A stretch of 64,000 nt of DNA from Acanthosepion esculentum (GCA_964036315.1 OZ038517.1:19619386-19683385); one strand, 5' to 3'. Positions 1-10,750 are shown, counted from the first letter of the stretch. Numbers and translations are program-made. The notes: generated by a model not told the origin, from the letters alone.

Positions 1-18
1 ACTTTAAGACTATATTTC

Positions 19-65
<47 letters not shown>

Positions 66-177
66 GCATTGATATGTTATTCAGTTAGCCTAATCACTTT
101 CTAAGTACTGCACATACAAAATAATATATATTTCTATACGTTATTTTTATACTTGAATTAAGTAATTGTCTGACTTC

Positions 178-240
<63 letters not shown>

Positions 241-645
241 GTTTAAATATATTTAATGTACTTATGTAAATTCCCATGTGTGTGAGTATTTATATACGAG
301 CTTTCTCAACAGATACACATATAGACATACATATGTATGTATACGTATCAGTGGTCACGTGTTTCTCGAAGTTTATGCAAATTATTTCAATATGGAAAAA
401 TGAAGGCGTTACCTTGAGCTAAATAAAAGCGAGCGTGTGGTGGGTGTAAGCTTTATTTAATATATAAACACGCACACGCGCATATGTATTTGTGTGTGTG
501 TGAGAGAGAGAGAGTTTAATGAAATACAGTTTTCGGATATGCTATATGTATGGGGAAAAGTGCTCAGTATGCGTGGTAGGAAATATATAAATATACGAGT
601 GGGCACGGTCAGATGATTTGAAGATTACGTTAACACTAATTTCAC
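1..645. repeat. AT-rich low-complexity flank with (TA)n tracts
   Basis: Contains (TA)n runs at about 26-58 and 180-239, a short (TG)n/(GA)n run near 492-515, and otherwise AT-rich sequence. I see no gene. No LINE ORF1 (gag-like) is visible upstream of the endonuclease frame that follows, so the LINE is probably 5'-truncated at or near 640. Confidence 0.8.
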
Positions 646-3600
646 ATGATTCACATGACTTACAAAGACCGTAAATATAAACCTAAACCAGCCGTCCAAA
701 AATCATCTATACCTTTAAACATTTCGTTCTCCAACATCCGTGGCATTAGAACCAATTTCTGCAGTGTGGAATATATTGTGGATATACTGGCTCTGTGTGA
801 GACCAATCTTGACTCCTCTATCCCTTCCTCTGATCTCTCGATCCCTGGCTACCTTCCACTCCTCAGAAATGACTCTCTAACCCACATGCATGGCCTTGGT
901 GTCTACGTCAAGGACCAGCTCCCTCTGGCTAGAGAGTGCTCTCTCGAATCGCCGGAACATTCGTACTTGTGTCTCCGGCTATCTCTTCTCAATGCTGTAA
1001 GCTATCTCTTTTTCCTCTATCGCTCTCCATGCTCTCAGGACCGTGGAATACTTGATGTCATTTCTGACAGCATAGACAAGGCTCTCTCTCCCCATCCGTT
1101 CGCTCACATATTTGTGTTTGGCGATTTTAACGCCCATCGCAACAAGTGGCTTAAGAATGCTACTACCGACCTCACAGGCATTCATACTCTCAACTTTTCA
1201 GTTTCTCAATCCCTCACACAGATAATTGATTTCCCCACGCGTTTTGCTTACAACCGGGACGGTAAGGCCTCTCTCCTCGACCTGTGTTTTACCTCCATCC
1301 CCGAGTTTTGTAGTGCCACGCAGCTCTGTCCCCTTGGTAACTCCGATCATGCTGTAGTGTCTGTTAGTATCTCCTTCAACCCCACCCCCTGCAAAGAGCC
1401 TCCTACCGCTAGAACCTCGTTCTGTTATCAACGAGCTGACTGGGACTCGTTCCGTGATTTCCTCCGCGATGTCCCCTGGGATGCTGTATTTAAGCTCCCC
1501 GTTGAAGAATGTGCTTTAGAGGTCTCATCCTGGGTTAAAGCTGAAATTGACGCTTTCATCCCCTCAAGTAAATTTAAGGTCAAACCGCGCTCCTCCCCTT
1601 GGTTCTCCGCTGCTTTCTCAGCCGCCATTGGCCATAGGAACCACCTCTTCCATAGCGATATGTCTGACTGCAATAGACGCCTATTTGCCTCCGCTCGTAA
1701 CGAGTGTAAGCGTGTCCTCAACGAAGCTAAGTCACTATTTGCTACTCGGATGAAGGAACGTATTGCATCTCGAAAATTCGGCTCCAAGGATTATTGGCGT
1801 CTCTGCAAGAGCGTTCTGAACAATAGCAAACCCGCCATTCCTCCCCTGTTCAATCAGTTTGAGGTCCTGACCACCTCTGCCGACAAGGCTGAAGGCTTTG
1901 CTCGGAAATTTTCTTCCAATTCAACGCTTGAGTCTTCCGGGGTACCCATACCCGATTTCCCTCCCAGAACTGAGGCCCTTTTGAGCGGATTGCACATATC
2001 CCCGTCATTGGTATTGGGCATTATCTCTAACTTAGATCACCACAAGGCTACTGGTGGAGATGGGATACCAGCCATTGTCCTGAAGAAATGCGCGCCTGAA
2101 TTGGCGCCTGCCCTCTCTAAATTATACTACTTCCTCAAGGAGTCTTGTTTTCCTGACTGCTGGAAGTCCTCGTCCATTGTCCCTGTCTTTAAGAACTCTG
2201 GTGACCACTCCGACCCTTCTAATTACCGTCCTATCAGTCTCCTATCTTCGGCAAAGTCTTCGAAGCCTTTATCAACACCGAAGTGATCAATCCCATGATC
2301 TGCTCAGACAAGCAGTATGGTTTCCGCTTTGCCCGATCTACAGCCGATGTGCTCACGGCCATCACTGAATTTGTCTACCAAGCTATTCATAATAACGGTA
2401 AAGCTCGTGCCGTGGCCCTAGACATCTCCAAAGCGTTTGATAAGTTTTGGCATGCCGGCCTACTTCGCAAGATTCATGGTTATGGTATTACAGGTCGATT
2501 GTTGGACCTAATACAATCATTCCTGTCAAACCGTGAATTGAAGGTCGTTCTCGACGGATTCATCTCCAGCTCCTATCCCACAAAGGCAGGTGTTCCTCAA
2601 AGCTCCATCCTAGGCCCTACTCTGTTCCTCATATTCATAAACGATCTTCCTGACGCAATAGATTGCCAAGTCGGCATCTACGCGGATGACACCACAATTT
2701 ACTCCTGCCTCAAAAACAAATCTAGTGATGCTGACAAAATTAACCTGGCTGTTCGTCTCGAAAAGGACCTACAATCGGTTGTGAACTGAGGCAAGAATTG
2801 GTTGGTTAACTTTAACGCCTCTAAAACAAAACTGCTCTCTATTAACCACCACAGGGATCCATCCCTGCATCCCATTAGAATGTCTGAAGCCCAACTTCTC
2901 GAGAGCTCCTCTCTGCGGCTGCTCGGTCTCACGCTGTCCGCTGACCTGAGATGGAACAAATACATCGAGTCAATTGCTTCATCCACCGCAAGGAAAGCTG
3001 GCTCCCTGTGCCGGGCCAGGAAATTTTTCTCCCAGGAATCGATCATCCAAATCTATAAATCAACCATTCGCCCTTGCATGGAGTATTGCTGCCATATATG
3101 GTCTGGAGCCCCTGCTGTTTGCCTCAGGGTTCTTGATAAGATCCAGAGACGGATATGCAACGTAATTGGCCCTGATCTGTCATCTCGTCTGCAGACGCTC
3201 TCTCACAGACGCGACGTTGCCTCGCTCTGTCTTTTTTACAAATACTTTCACGGTAATTGCTCCGATGAGCTGCTTTCGCAGGTTCCCAGGCCTCATGAAT
3301 TTAAGCGTCCTACGAGGCTGGCATCCCGTTCCCACCCCATCACTTTTGAAACTGTTAGATGTAGACGTCTCTTCTACTCCAATAGCTTCATGTCTCGCAC
3401 CTCTCGCCTGTGGAACTCCCTTCCTTATTCCCGTTTCCCTGTCAAATATAATCTCCAACTATTTAAGTGTAACGTCAATCGACATCTCCAGTTGCCTTGA
3501 TCTATCCACTTCCCTTCTCCACATCCTTTCACCTTTCATTCCTATCTGCTCTCGCTCCAAATCTTCTGTAACCCCCTTGCCTTGATCGATCCACTATCTT

Positions 3601-3722
3601 TCTCCACATACTCTCCTTTACCACTCCTATCTGCTCTTCCTCCAAACCTTCTGTAACCCCTTGCGTACTAGTGGCTTCCAGCCTTGCTTGGGGTGAAAAG
3701 CTTTAAAAAACAAAAAAAACAA
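640..3722 (+). mobile_element. Non-LTR retrotransposon (LINE), EN-RT type, 5'-truncated
   Basis: The body encodes endonuclease then reverse transcriptase (next entry). It is followed by about 220 bases of pyrimidine-rich 3' UTR and a terminal A-rich run (about 3703-3726). The 3' UTR carries a landmark of an AACCCCTTGCG-like motif then GCTTGGGGTGAAAAGC. The same landmark, mostly inverted, recurs near 14680, 59260 and 60100, so this is the reference copy for many 3' fragments in the window. The motif set suggests the Jockey/CR1 group; the exact clade is inference. Confidence 0.85.
646..3500 (+). pseudogene. LINE endonuclease-reverse transcriptase, broken
   Basis: The protein nicks target DNA and reverse-transcribes its own RNA there. 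The N-terminal part is an exonuclease-endonuclease-phosphatase fold: SNIRG near residue 29, LCETNLD with catalytic Glu52, YRSP 125-128, GDFNAH 159-164 and SDH 233-235. RT follows: SNYRPISLL, then a frameshift near 2244-2252, then QYGFR, ALDISKAFDKFWH, GVPQSSILGP and the catalytic YADD box at 2679-2690. A TGA at 2787-2789 replaces an expected Trp codon (family pattern is W..NWLV.FN). The frame resumes and runs to TGA at 3498-3500. The C-terminal tail (HEFKRPTRLASRSHP, then RTSRLWNSLP, then KCNVNRHL) is the most repeated part of this LINE in the window. There seems to be a small in-frame loss before LCETNLD. One frameshift plus one stop make it non-functional, but it is young-looking. Confidence 0.9.
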
Positions 3723-3727
3723 AAACA

Positions 3728-4150
3728 TGTTACAGTCTGTCGCCACTCGCAATTGACCTCACGTTCCATTCTTATTCCCCCCTATTTTCTTTTTTTCTTT
3801 TTTTTTCTTTTTCCCTTTCTCCCTATATCATTTCCGGTGAGTTGACCGATTAAATAGGTCAATGTCTGATCCTTACCCACCTCCTCCTCAATATTAATTA
3901 TTGTAATAAAAATAAAAATAAATATTAGAACTCTCCCTTAACTCTATAATTTCGACCATGTCTCTCTCACTATCCCTCACCAGCCTCTATGTTACCTTAT
4001 ATAAGCTTAATACTGCCCTGCAAAAGTGTAAATTTTAAATTCATTTTTTCACCCTTGAAAGCGAAGTCTGAAGATCCAGAGAAAAATAAAAAATCTAGTG
4101 ATATAAATTATAACAATGGAAACTTAAAGTGGTCTGTCTTAACTTTAAAT
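3728..4150 (+). repeat. Diverged copy of dispersed repeat family A
   Basis: Shares an ordered set of landmarks with 4895-5530 and 12783-13095: a pyrimidine-rich block, a CATGTCTCTCTC-like stretch, TTAGTACTGCCC-like, GTGTAAATTT, CATTTTTCG/TTTCA-like, GAAGTCTGA.GATCC and AACTTAAAGTGGTCTG. It has no coding potential. It lies directly after the LINE 3' end and ends in a (TA)n tract (about 4158-4212). Confidence 0.6.
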
Positions 4151-4156
4151 TAAATT

Positions 4157-4157
<1 letters not shown>

Positions 4158-4212
<55 letters not shown>
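4158..4212. repeat. (TA)n microsatellite
   Basis: Uninterrupted TA dinucleotides after family A. Another TA/GTAT tract lies at about 4400-4478. The intervening 4213-4400 shows nothing I recognise. Confidence 0.95.
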
Positions 4213-4216
<4 letters not shown>

Positions 4217-4394
4217 CACCATTATTATATATAATTAGGTTACAATAAAATGTGTATTTTATGTTACTACCTTATGAAAATGGGAGGTGTAGTAGAGTGG
4301 GGTCCCCATATCATAAATTTGGGGATGGGATACGAGATCTTTTACCGGCACTGAGAAATACTATTATGTAGAAAAATGGTAAATGAATACAATT

Positions 4395-4452
<58 letters not shown>

Positions 4453-4479
4453 GTATGTATATATGTATATATATATATG

Positions 4480-4777
4480 CAGGTATGCAGAAAAATAGGA
4501 AAGAACACGTTAGGTTAATAATCCGGTGTTCCCTAGTACTTTTGCTTTTATTTTCAAAAAGACAGTGCTCCATACAGAAGTATTGGGAATAAGCTATCTA
4601 ACACGCGCTAACCAAAAGATAGCTTATTCCCAAATTCTCGCTTGACGAGGAAGCGTGACCAGACATCTTAACTCAACATAATTTCAAAAATTATATTAGG
4701 TGTCTCGGCTCTCGCTTTTGAAACATGAGAACTCTTATGTAGCGAAGGAATCATATTTTTAAAACAAAAAATATTAC

Positions 4778-4785
<8 letters not shown>
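4480..4785 (-). repeat. Copy of foldback family B
   Basis: Matches 58355-58665. Shared blocks include GAACACGTTAGGT, TCCGGTGTTCC, AGTGCTCCATACAGAAGTA, the arm TCTCGCTTGACGAGGAAGCG and GTCTCGGCTCTCGCTTTTGA. This copy has lost one arm and carries a local palindrome at about 4590-4635 (ATAGCTTATTCCCAA and its complement). No coding potential. Confidence 0.6.
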
Positions 4786-4814
<29 letters not shown>

Positions 4815-4815
4815 G
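4786..4815. repeat. (TA)n microsatellite
   Basis: Short TA run separating family B from the family A foldback. Confidence 0.9.
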
Positions 4816-4894
4816 TTTACGAAAAACTAGGTAATCCGTATGGGTAGACCCAATGAGGATAAAATCCAGAGAGCTCAGTGTAAATCAGAGCTAA

Positions 4895-5524
4895 TAATTT
4901 AAATAAAAATAAAAACAGACCACTTTAAGGTTCCATGTAATAAATTATTTCACCACAGCCCTTTTAAAGGACCACGGATCATCAGACTTTACTTCCAAAG
5001 GTTGAAACGAAAAATGAAAAGAAATTTAATTCCTTATAGACTGTTTAAACATTCAAATTTATATCAAATATTCTAATATTTATGAACTCTCAAAGTAAAG
5101 CAAAACAACAGCGTCTATTTCGGGCCTTTCATTCCAAAGAAAGTTAGTGAAACTTTGTCATATGACTTCTTTCTCTCTTTTTCTCTTTATGTCCTTTTTC
5201 TCCTCCCTCCCCCCACTATATTAATATATAACTTCCGTTAAGTTAACTGATTTAAGGTGTCAGTGTCTGGATTTCCTCAAATAATTTAAATTTGAGAGAA
5301 AAGAAATTTTACATCTAACTCAATCATGTCTCTCTCCCCACTCATTTCCTCACTCCGTTAATTTACATATGCTTAGTACTGCCCGTCAAAAATGTGTAAA
5401 TTTCTTTTCATTTTTCGTTTCAACCTTTGGAAGTAAAATCTGATGATCCGCGGTCCTTTAACAGGGCTGTGGTGAAATAATTTATCACATGGAACCTTAA
5501 AGTGGTCTGTTTTTATTTTTGTTT

Positions 5525-5530
<6 letters not shown>
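4895..5530. mobile_element. Family A foldback: 135-bp inverted arms
   Basis: The left arm (about 4895-5030) and right arm (about 5393-5530) are near-perfect reverse complements. They enclose about 360 bases that match 12783-13095. In each arm, read inward-strand, there is a CUGAUGA box, a 9-pair stem of CCGYGGUCC with GGGCUGUGG, then UGAAAUAAUUUAU. This resembles a hammerhead core with one extra U on each side of stem II. No ORF. Probably a non-autonomous element related to Penelope-like or foldback elements. Confidence 0.65.
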
Positions 5531-5591
<61 letters not shown>

Positions 5592-5874
5592 GTATGTTTG
5601 CTTGAATAATATAGACATATTATGTCAATTTATATTTATTTTCCCAAGTACTTTAAATCTCATCCAAAATCATCTTCGGGGTGGGGGTTTCTAAAACAAA
5701 AAGTCAATGGAAGTTTTGAATATATGAGCATGAACGCTGTAAAATTCGAAAAAAAATTACCGCTATGTAAGAGTGGTAATTTAATCTATGTAAATTTTTA
5801 ATAAAAATTGTAATTACCTGTTTTAAAATCACTCTCTCTCTCTCTCTCACACTATCTCTCTCTCTATCTAACTA

Positions 5875-5948
<74 letters not shown>

Positions 5949-5950
5949 CT
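5531..5950. repeat. Microsatellites with an unassigned spacer
   Basis: (TA)n at 5531-5586, unassigned AT-rich sequence 5587-5825, (CT)n at about 5832-5868, (TA)n 5877-5918 and (GATA)n 5919-5948. No gene. A further (TA)n run is at about 6090-6141. Confidence 0.85.
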
Positions 5951-6089
5951 GAGGAAAAGCAAAAAAAAATTTCCAAATTTTGGACAGTTTTTGTCTTTAT
6001 TTTCTCCCGAAACTAATGCCACTATATGAATCTTAGAACGGCTCATCATCAAACATAATAACATTCGTTGTTTGTTATATTTAACAATA

Positions 6090-6145
<56 letters not shown>

Positions 6146-6159
6146 TATGCGATGAATAA

Positions 6160-6895
6160 ATTTTCGCCATTTTATATTTTTAATTTCGCGCAAGTGCTTT
6201 TTGTTTTTTTTATTTGTCGACTACACAGTATAGTAGGGTCAGTTGAGCACCTTCTGTGAGAGAAATATCACCATGACACAATTCACTCCACCAGAAATTT
6301 GGATACGGCATGTTGTACTGCTTGGCATTCGCACCGGAAGCTCCATTGCGAACATTTCAAAGGGTCTGCGTATCAATCTGATGATTCGGAAAGAGTTAGA
6401 TGAGTGTAATGGTGATTAATGATCATTCTGAAATTGAGGAGGTATTGTTGCCCTGGGTCAAGAGACTGGCTGGTGAAATGGTGGTCTGCCTCTGTACCAT
6501 ACGACACAAGGAGGAGAACCCAATGGTGGCTGTCAGACAATTTCTGCCACCACGTTACGCCTTACATCTCACCACCTAACTCCATAGACTGAAACCCCTT
6601 TGATTATTACGTGTGGGGCACAGTTGGGCGAGAGACCAACAAAATTCCTTGTAACACCAAAGATGAACTGAAGGCAATGATTATGGCAGCATTCACCAAC
6701 TTAAACAAGAAGACAGTCCAGAAGAGTTGCAGGAGATTCCAAAGTCGTCTGGAGACCGTGGTTGAAGCCAATGGCGATTTTATTGAAGAAATTTACTCTT
6801 TATTATTTCAAGATATTTTTGTGGAAATATATCTGTTATAAGGAAATGCCAGTGTTATTTTCCTTTTTGCGTAATTTAGACGACAATTTATCCAA
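6160..6895 (+). mobile_element. Mariner-like DNA transposon relic
   Basis: The left end near 6215 (GTCGACTACACAGTATAGTAGG) and right end (TTTAGACGACAATTTATCCA, about 6876-6895) match the minus-strand element at 53276-54340. There the same terminus, in the opposite orientation, is tandemly repeated. It is followed directly by (CA)n(TA)n. Confidence 0.7.
6268..6841 (+). pseudogene. Mariner-like transposase, decayed
   Basis: A cut-and-paste transposase. The N-terminal helix-turn-helix part starts MTQFTPPEIW at 6268 and continues through SIANISKGLRIN. The frame then breaks several times. The catalytic-domain end is readable at about 6565-6841: NSID (family NSPD, third acidic residue kept), a stop replacing Leu, then DYYVWG, RETN, CNTKDELKA, CRRFQSRLE and VVEANGDF. 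Most of the middle, including the first two catalytic Asp regions, is missing or scrambled. A second relic of the same family lies inverted at 53640-54270. Confidence 0.75.
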
Positions 6896-6897
6896 CT

Positions 6898-6962
<65 letters not shown>
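6898..6962. repeat. (CA)n then (TA)n compound microsatellite
   Basis: Pure (CA)n of about 34 bases passes directly into (TA)n. Confidence 0.95.
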
Positions 6963-6965
<3 letters not shown>

Positions 6966-6976
6966 AATAAAATATA

Positions 6977-7145
6977 AATTCAAAATTACCCCATTCGAGT
7001 AGCTATTTCAAACTACAAGACCTTCCTTGCAGGATTTGTCAACATGAAGGGATTTTTTTTATTTCTTAAATCCTTGGTGTTGACAAATCCTGCAAGGAAG
7101 CTCTTGTAGTTTGAAATAGATACTCGAATGGGGTAATTTTGAATT
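6977..7145. repeat. Long inverted repeat, 67-bp arms
   Basis: Arms 6977-7044 and 7079-7145 are near-identical reverse complements enclosing about 34 bases. Arm landmarks are ATTACCCCATTCGAGTA and TTCCTTGCAGGATTTGTC. It can form a long hairpin and is probably a foldback or MITE-type element. No ORF. Confidence 0.8.
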
Positions 7146-7239
7146 TCTTTCCTATGTAATTTATTTATATATGCTCTGTTATAATAAATACACTGAGCTC
7201 TCATTGCAGATCAGTTTTAATTATTTATATTATTAGGAT

Positions 7240-7377
7240 TCACTTGGATTATATACCTACGGATTATTACCTATATATATATATATTACCTGTATATATG
7301 TATATATATTACATATATGTATATATATTACATATATATATATATTACCTCTGTGTGTGTATATATATATATGTATG

Positions 7378-7440
<63 letters not shown>

Positions 7441-7462
7441 GTGTGTGTATATATATTACCTG

Positions 7463-7550
<88 letters not shown>
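7240..7550. repeat. (TA)n-rich microsatellite block
   Basis: Long TA tracts separated by short ATTACCTGTATA or CCTGTGTGTG interruptions. The tract ends exactly where the ribozyme-bearing unit starts at 7551. Confidence 0.95.
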
Positions 7551-7553
<3 letters not shown>

Positions 7554-7600
7554 ATTCACAGACAGTACTGTTTCGCTGTAACACAGCTCCTCAGTGCGAC
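7551..7600 (-). ncRNA. Type I hammerhead ribozyme motif
   Basis: Read on the minus strand, every conserved hammerhead element is present in order. The core box CUGAGGA (7594-7588) fits the CUGANGA consensus. Stem II is GCUG/CAGC (7587-7584 with 7578-7575), closed by the canonical G10.1-C11.1 pair, with loop UGUUA. The GAA box is 7574-7572. Stem III is ACAG/CUGU (7571-7568 with 7565-7562) with a 2-base loop. The cleavage triplet is GUC with C17 at 7561. Stem I has at least 5 pairs (7560-7556 with 7595-7599, one G-U). Predicted self-cleavage lies between 7561 and 7560. A very short stem III is typical of hammerheads in Penelope-like elements and retrozymes. Activity is not shown; the fold was done by hand. 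Confidence 0.8.
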
Positions 7601-7878
7601 TAGACTTCCGAATGCCTCAAGCCAGGATTGAAACACAACTGATTAGGTGTCAGCCAGAGCTATCTTCACTTGGTAGAGTTACACAACTAAATCTAGCGTA
7701 TTGTTTTTACAAATGTAAACAAATGCCAATCAACCAAAGTGCTCCATTCATTTTACTGAAGAGCTTTTCATTAGTGCAGGTGGCTGTTGTTTATAGAATT
7801 AGCTTATCACTGAACAGTGCTCAATTGAAATGTATTTTCAAGAGCTAAGTTATGTCATTCAAAGACAGTACTGTTTCG

Positions 7879-7880
<2 letters not shown>
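7551..7880 (-). mobile_element. Retrozyme-like unit, 303-bp repeat of hammerhead half
   Basis: The 27 bases at 7551-7577, which hold the ribozyme 3' half (GAAA, stem III, GUC, stem I strand), recur at 7854-7880 with one change, an offset of 303. In the second copy the core box and stem II are replaced by (TA)n. Cleavage at both copies would release a 303-nt RNA, within the size range known for animal retrozymes. The interior 7601-7853 has no convincing gene. Both outer edges abut (TA)n tracts. Confidence 0.6.
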
Positions 7881-7934
<54 letters not shown>

Positions 7935-8020
7935 CCTGTATATATACAGGGTGTCCATAAAGTTCGTGTGCACTTTAAAGTTATAATTTTTTTAAAGTGC
8001 ACACGAACTTTATGGACACC

Positions 8021-8073
<53 letters not shown>
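7881..8073. repeat. (TA)n tracts around a mariner-end palindrome
   Basis: Two TA tracts flank a 77-bp element at 7947-8023. That element begins CAGGGTGTCCATAAAGTTCG and ends with the complement, a near-perfect hairpin with about 33-bp arms and a 10-base loop. TA lies on each side. It looks like two mariner termini with the whole interior deleted, the smallest possible MITE. Confidence 0.8.
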
Positions 8074-8079
<6 letters not shown>

Positions 8080-9319
8080 GGTGAAACAAGTATTTGTACA
8101 GTAAAAAAATGGATTTAGAATCATATATTGACAGAAAAGCATTGTCTAAAGCTCACAATATATTCGTAAAACAATTATAAATGCAAATAAACAGCAAAAA
8201 TAAATTATTTGACATGTATATATATTTTACATACAAATTATTAAAACAGGTAGTGAAAAATGTTTTTGGACAGTTCCGAAATTATGTTTAAAATTAATGT
8301 TTTGAGTATATTTCATGCTCGAATGTGTTAGAATTTTATGGAATCGTCTAGAACGTGCATTACTTAAAGGTGTTAGCTATCTTGACGGTCAGTTCACCCC
8401 AAGACGTCGCACTAACAGTACTGCAGGATGCCAAAGCAAAGAGAGCTGTCGAAAGATCTTAAAGATCGGATTATTTCTGCATATAAAGAAAAAAAAGCTA
8501 TCGTAAGATTTCTAAAGACCTATGTATACCTGTGAGCACTGTTGGGTACATAATTAAGAAATGAAAAGCCTTCGGTACTCATGAAAATATGCCAAGAACA
8601 GGTGCACCGCGCAAAATATCACAAAAATGTTCACGGAAAATAGTACGGCGAGTAAAAATATGACCCTTTTGTGACTCGGAGAGAGCTTCAAAAAGATCTC
8701 AGCAATGCAGGATCTCACGTATGCAAGAGGACCATAAGTTCTGAACTTCTCCGACAACAATTAAAATCTCGCTCTCCTCACAAAACCCCATTGCTAAAAA
8801 AACATCATTTAAAATCCAGACTTGAATTTGCCAAAACTAATTTACAAAAGCCTGATGACTATTATAAGCAAAATTTATGGTCTGGTGAAAGTAAGATTGA
8901 ACTTTATGGCCACAAGAATGCTCCCCATGTTTGGAGAAAGGATGGAACAGCCTTCAATCAACAAAACACCATCCCCACTGTGAAGCAAGGAGGCGGTAGC
9001 ATTTTGTTTTGGGGATGCTTTGTATATAATGGGTTTGGACAATTGAAAATTATTGAGGGCACAATGAATGCAGCCAAATATATTCAGATTTTATGAAGAT
9101 TGTAAAGCATAATTTATATTCTGTCCAAATACTTTTTTCACTACCTGTTTTAATAATTTGTATATAAAATATATATACGTGTCAAATAATTTATTTTTGC
9201 TGTTTATTTGCATTTATAGTTGTTTTACGAATATATTGTGAGCTTTAGACAATGCTTTTATTTCAATATATGATTCTAAATCCATTTTTTACTGTCCAAA
9301 TACTTGTTTCACCTCACTG
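8074..9319 (+). mobile_element. Tc1-like DNA transposon with ~205-bp TIRs
   Basis: The termini are AGTGAGGTGAAACAAGTATT on the left and the complement on the right, each next to TA. TIRs extend about 205 bases (8074-8275 and 9113-9319), with an internal repeat of TTT.GGACAG near the inner end, the inverted-repeat/direct-repeat layout of some Tc1 elements. The interior holds a decayed transposase. Confidence 0.85.
8428..9096 (+). pseudogene. Tc1-like transposase, frameshifted and truncated
   Basis: It would cut and rejoin TIR ends at TA targets. The likely start is ATG 8428 (MPKQRELSKDLKDRII, HTH region). Stops and shifts follow until 8671. From there one frame runs to 9096: RTISSELLRQ, then KSRLEFAKTN, NLWSGESKIELYG, then VKQGGGSILFWGCF and NAAKYIQIL. 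The usual box is WSDESK, so the first catalytic Asp is Gly here. The protein stops just before the regions that would carry the second and third acidic residues. Dead on three counts: shifts, Asp loss, and C-terminal deletion joined straight to the right TIR. Confidence 0.85.

Positions 9320-9412
<93 letters not shown>
9320..9412. repeat. (CA)n then (TA)n compound microsatellite
   Basis: Begins at the TA target base pair of the Tc1 element and runs as (AC)n then (AT)n. From 9413 to about 9570 I see nothing assignable. Confidence 0.95.
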
Positions 9413-9414
<2 letters not shown>

Positions 9415-9569
9415 GGTGAGTTCATTTTATCTGAAATCAACTCATGAGCAAAGTTGACACTCTTAGAAAAATTCCAAATATTATAGCTGTGTCATTTAAT
9501 AGCTTTAAAATCAAAGCATCTTGGAATTTCACAGTAATTTTTTTTTCTTGCGTGTCGCGAAATAATGGT

Positions 9570-10050
9570 CTCCATCTGAATCTATTGCTTGGTCAGCTCC
9601 TAAGAAAGTCGGTTCACTTCTGTCGTTCGAGACAATTTTTATTTCTGTAATCTATCTCACATATCTATAAGTGTATCATTCGCCCATGCTTAGAATATTG
9701 CTGCCATATATAGTCCGGTGCCCCTGATGTTTACTTTGTGCCAGTTCAGCCAAAAAAGAATCAGTCCTAAACTGGCGGCTCAGTTTCAGGCACTCACCGC
9801 GCCCTGTCTATACTAAGTTTCTTTACTCGCTTGTGGAACTCCCTTCCGGCTCCACGCTTTCCAGCCAATTTTAAACTGCAAAAATTTAAATGAAATGTAA
9901 ATGGCTATCTACTGCCCTCCTGCTTTTACTCATTTCTCTTCCCATTCATTATTAATGTTTCTCTTCCTAATTCTTCCACGTCCTGTAACCCACTATGACG
10001 TAGTGGATTTACTGCATTACATAGGGTGATACCGATTTAAAAATAAAAGA
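9570..10050 (+). mobile_element. LINE 3' fragment (C-terminal RT and tail)
   Basis: Degenerate translation follows the reference LINE: ESIA near 9575, a SPMLRILLPYI-like counterpart of PCMEYCCHIW at about 9685-9710, LWNSLPAPRFPANF near 9830, and KCK/NVNGYLLPS near 9890. The 3' landmark (GTAACCCACTATGACGTAG, then GGGTGATACCG) sits near 10000-10035. Multiple shifts; not coding. Confidence 0.7.
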
Positions 10051-10750
10051 TAGAAAGAAAGATAGATAGATTTTCAGTTATATCTGACTAGATGTAACCG
10101 TAAGTTATTTGCTAACAGTTTCTTTTCTCAATTGACATCCGATGTTTCTATAACCATTCCAATAAAAAATTTAAAAAATACTATTTATGTATTAGATTAC
10201 TTATTTACAAGTGAAATTTTATATTTACAACCTTTTAAAAACTAATACATTAGAACAAATGCAATGCAATATTTATCATTTACCAATTTATAAAGAAATA
10301 AATATGAAAACAATTTTATTTTTCATAAATACTAAATTATTAAAATATGTGAACAAACTATAAAGAAATCCTTATTATTTACCATTTTATAAAGTTCGAA
10401 TCAATTGGCAATTAGTCAATGTTTTGCCAATCATTCCAATAAATAATAGTTTAAATAAACAATACTGTTTATTATTTTTGTTGTCAATCCTCCCGAACAA
10501 AAAATGTATAAATCCACTTTCATATTTTCAGGTTTTATTGCAATTATAATAATTTGCTTTTGAAAATTTACAACAAAAATATTAAGCACTATTTATGTTG
10601 TGGAGTAAAGAATACACTCCTCAGTGACTCTATGAAGGCACCCAATACTGTAAAGTGCTCCATGGTGTAAGGTTATTGGTAGTTGTATTGGAGTCAGTCT
10701 TCATACTAACTAAACAAGCAGACGGTAATCGCCTAAGAGTAATCAAGAAG
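10051..10750. other. AT-rich unassigned stretch
   Basis: Short (GATA)n at about 10050-10070, then AT-rich sequence with no ORF, repeat unit or RNA signature that I can support. Confidence 0.6.

Noticed and set aside
10617..10640. CUGAGGA on the minus strand, possible second hammerhead
   Set aside because: No GAAA box after a usable stem II and no cleavage triplet in the right place.
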